This document shows, one piece after another, positions 1 to 6,282 of a DNA stretch of 7,212 bases. Numbering within the stretch: position 1 is the first letter of the stretch; the number at the start of each line of letters is the position of its first letter. The stretch lies in NCBI GenBank assembly GCA_003519485.1, contig DOWQ01000231.1, positions 1-7,212 on the forward strand. Direction: 5' to 3'. Under the pieces are notes generated by a model. The model was not told the origin of the DNA. It did no database searches and was given only the letters and a program-made list of their open reading frames with translations. This stretch comes from Streptomyces sp. (GTDB lineage: Bacteria; Actinomycetota; Actinomycetes; Streptomycetales; Streptomycetaceae). The translations under genes were made by a program, and so were the position numbers.

Positions 1-111
1 CGGACGGCGCTGTCGGGCACCGGCTTCGGCGCGGGCACCCGCGCGGGCGCCCGCGCCGACCTGGGTCGCGGCGCCGTGGGATCCCTGCACGACCGGGCGC
101 TGGGAGCATGA
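1..111 (+). CDS. C-terminal end of an unidentified plus-strand protein (partial)
   Basis: Reading from base 1 in frame 1 gives 36 codons ending in TGA at 109-111. The third codon positions are almost all G or C, as in the certain genes of this window, which is the main reason to call it coding. The peptide is rich in Gly, Ala and Arg and ends SLHDRALGA. I do not recognise the family from so short a tail. If real, the gene converges on the minus-strand HAD gene, with only 26 bases (112-137) between the two stop codons. That gap holds no clear hairpin with a T tract. The call would fail if the frame does not stay open to the left of the window. Confidence 0.5.
   Translation, partial: RTALSGTGFGAGTRAGARADLGRGAVGSLHDRALGA
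41..56. repeat. 16-bp perfect GC palindrome
   Basis: GCGCGGGCGCCCGCGC reads the same on both strands. It lies inside the presumed coding tail, where it encodes an Arg-Ala-Gly-Ala-Arg-Ala stretch, about 50 bases before the stop. It has no spacer and no T tract, so it is not a normal intrinsic terminator. In DNA this rich in G and C it may be only a by-product of GCG/CGC/GGC codons. Confidence 0.4.
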
Positions 112-137
112 GACGCGGCGGGCGGTCGGCACCGGGC

Positions 138-854
138 TCAGCAGGGCAGGGCGAGCAGCCGCTCCATCACGGTGTCCACGTGCTCGGCGATCACGTGCGG
201 AAGGTCGATCACCGCGGGCAGCTGCCCCTCCGTCCGGGTGGCGAGCGCTCCCACCATCCCGGCGCGCACCGCTCCGTGCACATCCCAGGAGTGCGCCGCC
301 ACCAGCGCCACCCGCTCCGGCGGAGTGTCCACCTGCCCGCACACCCAGTCGTACACGCGTGCAGGCGGCTTGAACGCCCCGATCGTCTCGGCCGAGTACA
401 CATCGCGCAGGTAGGTGCGCAGTCCGGCCCGGTCCAGCGCGTCACACGCGGTCTGCGGATCGCCGTGGGTGAAGGCGTAGGCGGGCGCCCGAGCCAGCGC
501 CGCCAGCGCGGGCTCCACGTCGCGATACGGCGGGAGCACCCGGAGACCGTCGAGCACGTGGTCGAGCGCCTCGTCGGACAACGTGTGGCCCGTCGTGCTG
601 CGCAGCGCCGCGCGCGCCACCTCGCCGAACCGGGGCGCGGCACCCGCGAGGGTCAGGGCCATGCCGTCGCGCAGCGTCCTGGTGAAGAACAGCTCCCACT
701 CGTGCGCGGGCCTGCCCACGTCCACGAAACGGCTGCCCAACGCGTCCACCCGCAGCATCGTCTCGAACACGTCGAGCAGCACCACCCGGGGCCGCCGGTC
801 AGCCGCCCGTGGTCGGGTCTCACCGTCGGGCCCACCGACCACGGTGATGGCCAT
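138..854 (-). CDS. HAD-superfamily hydrolase, haloacid dehalogenase type II-like
   Basis: This 238-residue cytoplasmic protein is about the usual length for L-2-haloacid dehalogenases, which replace halogen with hydroxyl through an aspartyl ester. Motif I is LLDVFET, with nucleophile Asp28 and Thr32 spaced like Asp10/Thr14 of the known enzymes. An Arg occurs at the expected position 59. The motif III pair is Lys162 (GAFKPP) and Tyr168, also with the known 6-residue spacing. Motif II reads AFTHGD (129-130 Thr-His instead of Ser-Asn), and motif IV reads VAAHSWD (185-191), where Ser-Ser-Asn is normal before Ala/Ser-Trp-Asp. Asp191 is kept. The core is therefore intact, but the residues that bind substrate carboxylate and the catalytic water differ, so a phosphatase or another hydrolase activity is possible. 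The ATG start is supported by GGGAG at 862-866, 7 nt upstream. It lies 75 nt after the DHOD-like gene and may be cotranscribed with it. Confidence 0.85.
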   Translation of the reverse strand: MAITVVGGPDGETRPRAADRRPRVVLLDVFETMLRVDALGSRFVDVGRPAHEWELFFTRTLRDGMALTLAGAAPRFGEVARAALRSTTGHTLSDEALDHVLDGLRVLPPYRDVEPALAALARAPAYAFTHGDPQTACDALDRAGLRTYLRDVYSAETIGAFKPPARVYDWVCGQVDTPPERVALVAAHSWDVHGAVRAGMVGALATRTEGQLPAVIDLPHVIAEHVDTVMERLLALPC

Positions 855-929
855 CGCGCCACTCCCGGGAGGTGCACGATCCCGCCCTCGGGTTCAGCTC
901 ATCGACTGATCGCCGATCGTCACCCGGGA

Positions 930-1940
930 TCACGCTCCGGCAGCACGCGGATGCGGGGAGTAGCGCTGAACGGCCCGCAACACGCGCCGAACGTGCAGCG
1001 CCCGCAGCGGCGCGAGAGCGTAGCCGGGGTAGCTGGCCAGCCACACCGCGCTGCCCAGGCTCACCGCGTCGGCGCCTGCCCAGAAGTACTCACGGCAGTC
1101 GTCGACGGTGCGGATGCCGCCCGTCGCGATGATGGGCAGCGTCACCCCGGCCTCCCGCAGCTCCGAGACCACCCGCAAGCCGATCGGTTTGATCGCCCGC
1201 CCGGACAGACCGCCGTAGCGGTTGGACAGCAGCGGCTCGCCGGTGCGCGGGTCGAGCCGCAGCGCCTTCACCGTGTTGATCGCGGTCAGCGCCGACACGC
1301 CGGCCTTCGCCGCCTGCCGGGCGTTGCGCAGGTAGTCGTTGTCGGGCGAGAGCTTGAGGATCACCGGGTGGTTGCTGCGCGGCACCGCCTCGTCGAGCAC
1401 GTCCTGCAGGATCGTCGAGAAGTCGAAGTTGACGTTGTGGCAGCTCACGTTGAACTCGACGGCCGCGATCTCCCCGGCGGGCACCACGGCGTTCACCCGG
1501 TCCACCAGCGTCACGAACTCCTCGGCGGAGAACCCGCCGAGCGAGATGATGGTGCGCTGGTCGCGGGTGCGGGGGTGGTAGTCGCGGAGGTAGGCCTCGA
1601 TACCCACGTTGCACCAGCCGAACGCGTTCACCCAGCCGCCGTCGGTGCCGCGCAGCACGCGGCCGTACCGCTTGAGCAGGCCCGGCAGCTCACCGAGCCG
1701 GTAGTCGTCGCGGGTGCTGAAGTGGCCCTCGCGAGGCTCGGTGGTCAGCGTCCGGGTGGTGACCGCCCCGAACTGCTCGAGCGGCACGAACATCGACACC
1801 GGGCTCATCCCGTAGGGCACGAGTGGGGAGTTCGCCACGCCGTACCCGAGCAGGCTCGACGAGGTCACCAGCCGGTTGCGCAACACGATGTCGCCCAGCC
1901 GGACGCCATCCTGGTCGTGGTCGTCCCTCGTCCGCAGCAC
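930..1940 (-). CDS. Dihydroorotate dehydrogenase-like FMN protein (class 1 type), atypical
   Basis: This 336-residue protein has the DHOD TIM-barrel order: an EPREG turn (68-72), NAFGWCN with Asn105 and Asn111, FNVSCHN with Asn164, Cys167 and Asn169, KLSP with Lys196, INT at 221-223, GGLSG at 243-247, and phosphate-binding TGGIRT (273-278) and GS (296-297). Class 1 DHODs oxidise dihydroorotate to orotate with a Cys base, and that Cys is present. Two departures stand out. The Lys expected in the T-K-(S/T)-x-T-x-E-P-R stretch is Arg63, and the Pro of N-x-S-C-P-N is His168. No electron-transfer partner (PyrK) or other pyrimidine gene lies nearby, so this is probably not the main PyrD and its substrate is uncertain. 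The GTG start at 1940 follows an in-frame TAG (1968-1970) by 27 nt. No good ribosome binding site precedes it, so the start is tentative, although no better upstream codon exists. It follows the 251-residue gene closely, which suggests one transcript. Confidence 0.8.
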   Translation of the reverse strand: MLRTRDDHDQDGVRLGDIVLRNRLVTSSSLLGYGVANSPLVPYGMSPVSMFVPLEQFGAVTTRTLTTEPREGHFSTRDDYRLGELPGLLKRYGRVLRGTDGGWVNAFGWCNVGIEAYLRDYHPRTRDQRTIISLGGFSAEEFVTLVDRVNAVVPAGEIAAVEFNVSCHNVNFDFSTILQDVLDEAVPRSNHPVILKLSPDNDYLRNARQAAKAGVSALTAINTVKALRLDPRTGEPLLSNRYGGLSGRAIKPIGLRVVSELREAGVTLPIIATGGIRTVDDCREYFWAGADAVSLGSAVWLASYPGYALAPLRALHVRRVLRAVQRYSPHPRAAGA

Positions 1941-1967
1941 GACACCGATGTTACGTGCGCCCGGCCG

Positions 1968-2723
1968 CTACGCCGGCTCCGCGTCCCTGCTCACCGTGAC
2001 CTGGACGGGACCCTCCACTCCGGCGATCCTGCAGCACTCGACGACGACGGTCACCAACCAGCCGACGGCGTCGACCGTCCAGGCGGAGATCGTCGCGTCG
2101 AAGGCGATCGGAGTCCGGGTCGGGCCCATCCAGTCGTCACCGAACCCGTCCGGGGCGAGCATGAGAGGGGTGCGCAGGGGGTCCGCGTCGTGGAACCGGA
2201 CGTACCCCAGGCGGAGCCGGTCCAGCACGCTCCGCAGATCCCGCCCGGACAACGCCTGCGGTTCGCCTGCATCCACCTCCACCCGCACCTGCGTCCGAGC
2301 CTGCGGGTCCTCGTTGACGAACCAGTCGGCGCCGATCGCCAGGTGGGCCGCTTTCGACTGCACCTGCAGCGGTACAAGCACCTGCACAGCGCCGAGCTCC
2401 AGCGTCCCCACCCGACCGACCGCCGCGGCACCCTCGGCCACCGCGGCGAACACCGGAAGAACCGCGTCCCGGCCGGGAGGCAGGCCGATCTGGAACCAGG
2501 CGACCCGGGCGCCGAGCTCCGAGGCGTACCAGTTCTGCCCAGCCTCGTTCATCTCCCACAGCGCCACCGCTGCGGGAGCGACGGGCGAGGTCGTCAGGCC
2601 CATCAACCGGGAACGCGTGTGGAGCAACCCGTAGGCGTCGGCCACCGTGGACCCGTCGAGCCACGGGTGCAGGGCGAACCGTCCATGGAGTGCGAACAGG
2701 ATCGTCGGGCTCAGAATTCGCAC
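1968..2723 (-). CDS. Unrecognised 251-residue protein, coupled to a secreted-protein gene
   Basis: I do not recognise a family. The protein shows no signal peptide and no membrane helix. It has many Trp and Val/Leu strands (for example VALWEMNE near 53-60, VAWFQIGLPP near 74-83, IGADWF near 129-134), acidic stretches, and a beta-rich look towards the end. This suggests a folded cytoplasmic or binding domain rather than low-complexity sequence. The GTG start at 2723 has GAGGG at 2730-2734, 6 nt upstream. That site overlaps the TGA stop (2733-2735) of the preceding secreted-protein gene, so translation of the two is probably coupled. Codon use is like that of its neighbours. It ends 27 nt before the DHOD-like gene in the same frame. 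The gene call is firm, but the function is unknown. Confidence 0.72.
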   Translation of the reverse strand: MRILSPTILFALHGRFALHPWLDGSTVADAYGLLHTRSRLMGLTTSPVAPAAVALWEMNEAGQNWYASELGARVAWFQIGLPPGRDAVLPVFAAVAEGAAAVGRVGTLELGAVQVLVPLQVQSKAAHLAIGADWFVNEDPQARTQVRVEVDAGEPQALSGRDLRSVLDRLRLGYVRFHDADPLRTPLMLAPDGFGDDWMGPTRTPIAFDATISAWTVDAVGWLVTVVVECCRIAGVEGPVQVTVSRDAEPA

Positions 2724-2729
2724 GCCCGG

Positions 2730-2734
2730 CCCTC
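2730..2734 (-). promoter_or_regulatory. Ribosome binding site overlapping a stop codon
   Basis: GAGGG on the minus strand lies 6 nt before the GTG at 2723. Its first two bases are the last two of the TGA stop at 2733-2735. The arrangement fixes the start of the 251-residue protein. It also argues that the frame ending at 2733 is the true C-terminus of the preceding gene, because the two genes then sit in the usual coupled spacing. Confidence 0.6.
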
Positions 2735-3240
2735 AGACTCCACAGCCGACCAATCGCTCGGTGGTGATCTTCTGGTTGGGGCTGTCGGCGTAGCCGACGA
2801 GGTCCACGTCGATGATGCTGCGCCACAGATGGTTGCGGGAGGTCAACACGGAACGAACGCGTTGGCACGGTTGGCCGAGCCACCCGTGCCGGGCCGGGTC
2901 CGCTCCCTTCCGGGCTCGCCTGCATCCACCCACGTGCCGTTCAGATTGATCTGCAGCTGCACCGTCACGTCGGCTTCGGTCGGGGCCTCGCCCACCACAC
3001 CGGGGTTCACGTACCACCAGCCGTGGCCCGATGCGCCGCGCGGCCCGCCGGGATTCGACGTCGAGATGTGGACGAAGTCGCCATCGGTGGTGAACAGCCC
3101 GGTGTCGAACGGTGGTTGCTGCTCGGCCGCGACGGCGGCAGGCGTGGCGGCGACGGACGCGAGCCGAACAGGGTCCGCCGAAGCCGCCTGCAGGAGACAG
3201 ATCCCGAGTGCGGTGATGCCGCGGGCCGGGCTACGCGCAT
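2733..3240 (-). pseudogene. Small secreted protein gene, apparently frameshifted twice
   Basis: Three open pieces on the minus strand join into one sensible secreted protein. ATG at 3240 gives MRVARPA. A shift near 3220 then reads GITALGICLLQAASA, so the two together form a basic n-region, a hydrophobic core and an Ala-x-Ala cleavage site. The next piece continues through FDTGLFTTDGDFVHIS, GWWYVNPG and LQINLNGTWVDAGE, and stops early at 2843. A second shift near 2845-2870 leads into SRNHLWRSIIDVDLVGYADS and ends with GCGV at 2733. Both shifts need one extra base, and with both the total is 170 codons (169 residues). GGGGGAG lies just 2 nt before the ATG, which is rather close. An alternative start is GTG at 3316 in the middle frame, which would overlap the PH-protein gene and lack a good signal peptide. 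I see no slippery heptamer. Either this is a decaying gene or two bases were lost in sequencing. The family is not recognised; an extracytoplasmic beta-rich domain is likely. Confidence 0.6.
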
Positions 3241-3293
3241 CGCTCCCCCATCGACCGGCAGGGTCGAAGGCTATCCCGGGCGGCGAGCCGTGA

Positions 3294-3818
3294 TCACTCC
3301 TCGGCGCGCGGTTCACCCGGTCGATCGGCAGCTCGACCCGTTCGTTCCCGCGCGGACGCCGTGGCCGCCTCGTGCAGTGCGCGCAGCCGCCGGATGGCGG
3401 CGACCGCGCGGGCGCCGTCCACCGCCTGCACCGCCATCAGCGGGATGTACTCGTAGTCGGGCAGGTCCAGCCGCGCCCACGAGGCGGAGTCCGGGAACGC
3501 CACGCGGTGCACCTGGCTCCAGGACAGCCGCCGCGTCGCCAGGATGTTGCGCACCTCGATGCCCTCGGCGTCGGCCCGGACCCGGGGCCGGGCCATCAGC
3601 AGGATCCCGCCCGCCATGAACACCCCGATCAGGACCATCGCCACCTGGTCGGCCATCCGGAAGATCACCCCGGTGGGGCTGTTGCGCAGCACCACCGCGA
3701 TCGCGGTGAACAGCACGACGATCGCCACGGCCCCCACCCAGCAGAACACCAGCGCCTTGCGCGGGCGCAGCACCAGGGTCTCCGCGGCGGCGGAGCGCCT
3801 CTCGGGTCCGGCCGTCAC
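3294..3818 (-). CDS. PH-domain membrane protein downstream of ribH
   Basis: This 174-residue protein has two hydrophobic helices at about 22-44 (ALVFCWVGAVAIVVLF) and 56-76 (QVAMVLIGVFMAGGILL). A compact C-terminal domain of about 77-150 follows, with RPRVRADAEGIEVRN and LSWSQVHRVAFPD, typical of small actinobacterial bacterial-PH proteins. The tail after 150 is charged and probably disordered. The GTG start overlaps the ribH stop as GTGA (3815-3818), so translation is coupled to ribH. From memory, a similar membrane protein follows ribH in Mycobacterium tuberculosis (Rv1417 after Rv1416), so the link looks conserved. Its biochemical role is not known to me. The position suggests a function linked to riboflavin or flavin supply at the membrane, or merely shared expression. 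Confidence 0.82.
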   Translation of the reverse strand: MTAGPERRSAAAETLVLRPRKALVFCWVGAVAIVVLFTAIAVVLRNSPTGVIFRMADQVAMVLIGVFMAGGILLMARPRVRADAEGIEVRNILATRRLSWSQVHRVAFPDSASWARLDLPDYEYIPLMAVQAVDGARAVAAIRRLRALHEAATASARERTGRAADRPGEPRAEE

Positions 3819-4306
3819 GGGCTCTCACTCGATCCCCGCAGGCCGCGCAGCACCAGTGCGGTGTGCAGCGCGGCCAGGCAGGCCTCCGCGCCCTTGTCCT
3901 CGACGGAGCCGGGCCCGCCCGAGCGATCCAGTGCCTGCGCGTGGGTGTCGACGGTCAGCACGCCGTTGCCCACCGGGGTGCGCTCGTCGAGCGCCACCCG
4001 CGTCAACCCGGCGGTCACCGAGTCGCACACGTACTCGAAGTGCGGGGTGCCGCCGCGGATCACGACGCCGAGGGCGACGATGGCGTCGTAGCCCCGGTCG
4101 GCCAGCACCTTGGCGACGACGGGCAGCTCGAAGCTGCCGGGGACGCGCAGCACGGTGGGCTCCTCGATGCCCAGCTCGCCCAGTGCGCGCAGCGCGCCGT
4201 CGACGAGGCCGTCCATCACCTTCTCGTGCCACTGCGAGGCGATCACGGCCACGCGCAGGTCGGCGCAGTTCTTCACGGACAGTTCGGGGGCGCCCTTACC
4301 GCTCAC
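3815..4306 (-). CDS. ribH: 6,7-dimethyl-8-ribityllumazine synthase
   Basis: RibH condenses the ribitylaminopyrimidine product of the RibD branch with 3,4-dihydroxy-2-butanone 4-phosphate (DHBP) to form lumazine, the substrate of RibE. It is a cytoplasmic enzyme that usually forms pentamers or 60-subunit capsids. The 163 residues match the family length. Diagnostic parts are VIASQWHEKV with the aromatic Trp26 that stacks on the substrate, PGSFELP (56-62), GVVIRGGTPHFEYV (80-93) with catalytic His89, NGVLTVDT (114-121), QALDRSGG with Arg128, and the late KGAEA segment. The GTG start is backed by GAGGAGAG at 4314-4321, 7 nt upstream. It follows ribBA by 45 nt, the only real gap in this operon, and its stop overlaps the PH-protein start. 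Nothing looks damaged. Confidence 0.97.
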   Translation of the reverse strand: MSGKGAPELSVKNCADLRVAVIASQWHEKVMDGLVDGALRALGELGIEEPTVLRVPGSFELPVVAKVLADRGYDAIVALGVVIRGGTPHFEYVCDSVTAGLTRVALDERTPVGNGVLTVDTHAQALDRSGGPGSVEDKGAEACLAALHTALVLRGLRGSSESP

Positions 4307-4313
4307 GTCTGGT

Positions 4314-4321
4314 CTCTCCTC
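4314..4321 (-). promoter_or_regulatory. ribH ribosome binding site
   Basis: GAGGAGAG on the minus strand lies 7 nt before the GTG at 4306. The same octamer precedes ribE. Because ribH is the only rib gene here not overlapped by its predecessor, it needs this independent site. Confidence 0.7.
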
Positions 4322-4335
4322 GTGCTGTTCTGCTG

Positions 4336-4353
4336 GAAGCTGAAGCTGAAGCT
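4336..4353. repeat. Three tandem copies of GAAGCT at the ribBA stop
   Basis: GAAGCT occurs three times in perfect tandem (4336-4341, 4342-4347, 4348-4353). On the coding strand this reads AGCTTC three times, beginning inside the TAG stop of ribBA (4352-4354) and filling part of the ribBA-ribH gap. It may come from replication slippage. I see no stable hairpin or T tract that would make it a terminator. Confidence 0.75.
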
Positions 4354-5632
4354 ACTGGTTGTGGTAGGCGGACGCGTGTTCGGCGTCCAGCCAGGGCAGT
4401 TCGTGACCCATCCGGTCCCGCTTGGTGCGCAGGTAGTGCAGGTTGTGCTCACCCGGCTCCACGGGCACCGGCTCTCGGCCGGTGACCCGCAGCCCGTGCC
4501 GGATCAGGGCCTCGGACTTCTCCGGGTTGTTGGTCAGCAGCCGCAGGCTGCGGACGCCGAGGTCGGCGAGGATCTGCGCGCCCGCGGCGTAGTCGCGGGC
4601 GTCGGCGGGCAGGCCGAGTTCGAGGTTGGCGTCGAGGGTGTCCCGGCCGACCTCCTGGAGCTCGTACGCGCGCAGCTTCGACATCAGCCCGATCCCCCGG
4701 CCCTCGTGGCCCCGGAGGTAGAGGACGACGCCGCGCCCCTCCTCGGTCACCCGGGCCAGGGACGCCTGGAGCTGCGGGCCGCAGTCGCAGCGCAGCGACC
4801 CGAAGATGTCCCCGGTGAGGCACTCGGAATGCACCCGGACGAGGACGTCCTCGCCGTCGCCCATGTCGCCCTGCACGAGCGCTATGTGCTCGACGCCGTC
4901 GACGGTGGACCGGTAACCGTGCGCCTGGAAGTCGCCGAAGGCGGTCGGCAGCCGGGTCTCGGCCTCGCGGCGCACGGTCGGTTCGGCCGAGCGCCGGTAG
5001 GCGACGAGGTCCTCGATGGAGATGATCGCGAGACCGTGCTTGCGGGCGAAGGGAACCAGGTCCGGCAGCCGCATCATGGTGCCGTCCTCGGCCGCGATCT
5101 CGACGATGGCCGCGGCGGGGCGCAGCCCGGCGAGCCGGGCCAGGTCGACGCCGGCCTCGGTGTGGCCGTTGCGGACCAGCACGCCGCCCGGGCGGGCCCG
5201 GAGCGGGAAGACGTGCCCGGGGCGGACGAAGTCGCCGGGCACGCTGTCGCCGGCGGCGAGCAGCCGGAGGGTGGCGGCCCGGTCGGCGGCGGAGATGCCG
5301 GTGGTGACGCCGTGCGCGGGGGACGCGTCGACGGAGACGGTGAAGGCCGTGCGCATCGCCTCGGTGTTCTGTTCGACCATCTGCGGGAGTTCGAGCCGGT
5401 CGAGGTCGACGGCGTCCAGGGGCGCGCAGATCAGCCCGCGGCACTCGGTCATCATGAAGGCGACTATCTCGGGGGTCGCCTTCTCGGCGGCGATCACGAG
5501 GTCGCCCTCGTTCTCCCGGTTCTCGTCGTCGACGACGACGACGGGCCGGCCCGCGGCGATGTCGCTGATGGCTCGCTCGACGGAGTCGAGTTCGAGCGTC
5601 CCGTCGTACCAGTCCTGCCCTGCTGCGGTCAT
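4352..5632 (-). CDS. ribBA: Bifunctional DHBP synthase / GTP cyclohydrolase II
   Basis: This 426-residue fusion starts both branches of riboflavin synthesis. The N-terminal half (about 14-215) makes 3,4-dihydroxy-2-butanone 4-phosphate from ribulose 5-phosphate. The C-terminal half (about 220-420) opens GTP to the diaminopyrimidine. In the first half DDENRENEGDL (35-45) holds the acidic metal-binding residues and RNGHTEA (154-160) the conserved His. In the second half the zinc site is Cys271, Cys282 and Cys284 in SECLTGDIFGSLRCDCG, with RGHEGRGIGL (307-316) and LLTNNPEK (365-372). Both sites look complete, so both activities are expected. The frame stays open upstream to 6157, but that part lies antisense-free within ribM in another frame. 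The ATG at 5632 is chosen because it overlaps the ribM stop as ATGA (5629-5632), has GGAAGGAG at 5640-5647, and starts where family members do. Confidence 0.97.
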   Translation of the reverse strand: MTAAGQDWYDGTLELDSVERAISDIAAGRPVVVVDDENRENEGDLVIAAEKATPEIVAFMMTECRGLICAPLDAVDLDRLELPQMVEQNTEAMRTAFTVSVDASPAHGVTTGISAADRAATLRLLAAGDSVPGDFVRPGHVFPLRARPGGVLVRNGHTEAGVDLARLAGLRPAAAIVEIAAEDGTMMRLPDLVPFARKHGLAIISIEDLVAYRRSAEPTVRREAETRLPTAFGDFQAHGYRSTVDGVEHIALVQGDMGDGEDVLVRVHSECLTGDIFGSLRCDCGPQLQASLARVTEEGRGVVLYLRGHEGRGIGLMSKLRAYELQEVGRDTLDANLELGLPADARDYAAGAQILADLGVRSLRLLTNNPEKSEALIRHGLRVTGREPVPVEPGEHNLHYLRTKRDRMGHELPWLDAEHASAYHNQ

Positions 5633-6282
5633 GCCGTGGCTCCTTCCAGTGCGGGCTCGGGTTCCGTACGGGTGCGCAGCCACCAAGCGCGCATCCCCCA
5701 GAGAACCAGGGCGAGGTAGACGACGTAGACGAGGCCGGAGAAGGCCAGGCCACTGCTGAAGGCCAGCGGGACGCCGACGATGTCGACGAGCAGCCAGGCG
5801 AACCAGAATTCGACGAGCCCCCGGGCCTGGGCGATCATCGCGGCGAGGGTGCCGACGAAGATGTACGCGTCCGGCCACGGGCTCCAGGACAGCGAGGGGA
5901 ACGCGGTGAACAGCCCGCCGACGGCGAGGGTCCCGACGGCCGTGCCGCCGGCGAGCAGGCCGCGCTCCCGCCAGGTGGCGAAGCGCACCGCGAGGCTGCC
6001 GTCCTGCGTCTGCCGCTTGCCGCGCTGCCACTGCCGCCAGCCCCACACCGCGACGCCGATCACCAGCAGCTGCTTGCCGACGCTGCCGCCGAGCTGGGCG
6101 GAGGCGTACGCGGCGACGAGCACGACCCCGGACAGCAGCTGTACGGGCCAGGTCCATATGGAGCGGCGCCAGCCGAGGGCGAGGGCCGCCAGGCCGATGC
6201 TGTTCCCGATCAGGTCGGACCAGATGACGTGCTCTCCGACGGCGGTGAAGGCGGTGTCGCCGAGCCAGTCCAGGAGGTTCAC
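5629..6282 (-). CDS. ribM: PnuC-family transporter, probable riboflavin transporter RibM
   Basis: This 217-residue integral membrane protein has about seven hydrophobic segments and the PnuC-type aromatic signatures: GWRRSIWTWPVQLLSG (37-52), WGWRQW (80-85), and WPDAYIFVGTLAAMIAQ (136-152) leading into FWFAWLLVDIVGVPL (159-173). PnuC proteins carry vitamins by facilitated diffusion. Most take up nicotinamide riboside, but members sitting between ribE and ribBA in Streptomyces rib operons (RibM) carry riboflavin. The same position here is the reason for the name. The sequence alone does not prove the substrate. The GTG start overlaps the ribE stop as GTGA (6279-6282) and has GGGGAG at 6291-6296. 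The stop overlaps the ribBA start. The charged C-terminal tail after about 203 should lie outside the membrane. Confidence 0.92.
   Translation of the reverse strand: MNLLDWLGDTAFTAVGEHVIWSDLIGNSIGLAALALGWRRSIWTWPVQLLSGVVLVAAYASAQLGGSVGKQLLVIGVAVWGWRQWQRGKRQTQDGSLAVRFATWRERGLLAGGTAVGTLAVGGLFTAFPSLSWSPWPDAYIFVGTLAAMIAQARGLVEFWFAWLLVDIVGVPLAFSSGLAFSGLVYVVYLALVLWGMRAWWLRTRTEPEPALEGATA

Noticed and set aside
112..137. A bidirectional terminator between the convergent genes
   Set aside because: Only a 4-bp stem (CGGT/ACCG around 123-134) can be drawn, without a T tract on either side.
855..929. A promoter or operator before the HAD gene, suggested by repeated GATC motifs (GATCGGCGATC)
   Set aside because: GATC is short and self-complementary and occurs often here. 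No convincing -10/-35 pair is visible, and the gap is short enough for cotranscription.
2845..2870. Programmed -1 ribosomal frameshifting
   Set aside because: No X-XXY-YYZ slippery heptamer or obvious downstream hairpin is present, and a second similar lesion exists near 3220, so simple base loss is more likely.
108..3293. A 1061-codon open frame on the plus strand across the HAD, DHOD-like, 251-residue and secreted-protein genes
   Set aside because: It is codon-for-codon in register with the minus-strand genes. It stays open only because TTA, CTA and TCA codons, whose complements are stops, are almost absent there. Its product is a low-complexity Arg/His/Pro/Gly sequence without a recognisable domain.
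2843..3316. A complete 157-residue protein starting at GTG 3316
   Set aside because: It overlaps the PH-protein gene, has no good ribosome binding site, lacks a clean signal peptide at its start, and ends before the sensible C-terminal segment. The frameshifted reconstruction 2733-3240 explains more.
3863..5719. A 618-codon plus-strand open frame over ribH and ribBA
   Set aside because: This has the same cause: it is in register with ribH and ribBA, which carry all the expected catalytic motifs. No family features are seen in the plus-strand product.
5633..6157. A 175-residue N-terminal extension of ribBA
   Set aside because: The extension overlaps ribM in another frame and reads as Arg/Ala-rich nonsense. 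The ATG at 5632 has a strong ribosome binding site and matches the family start.
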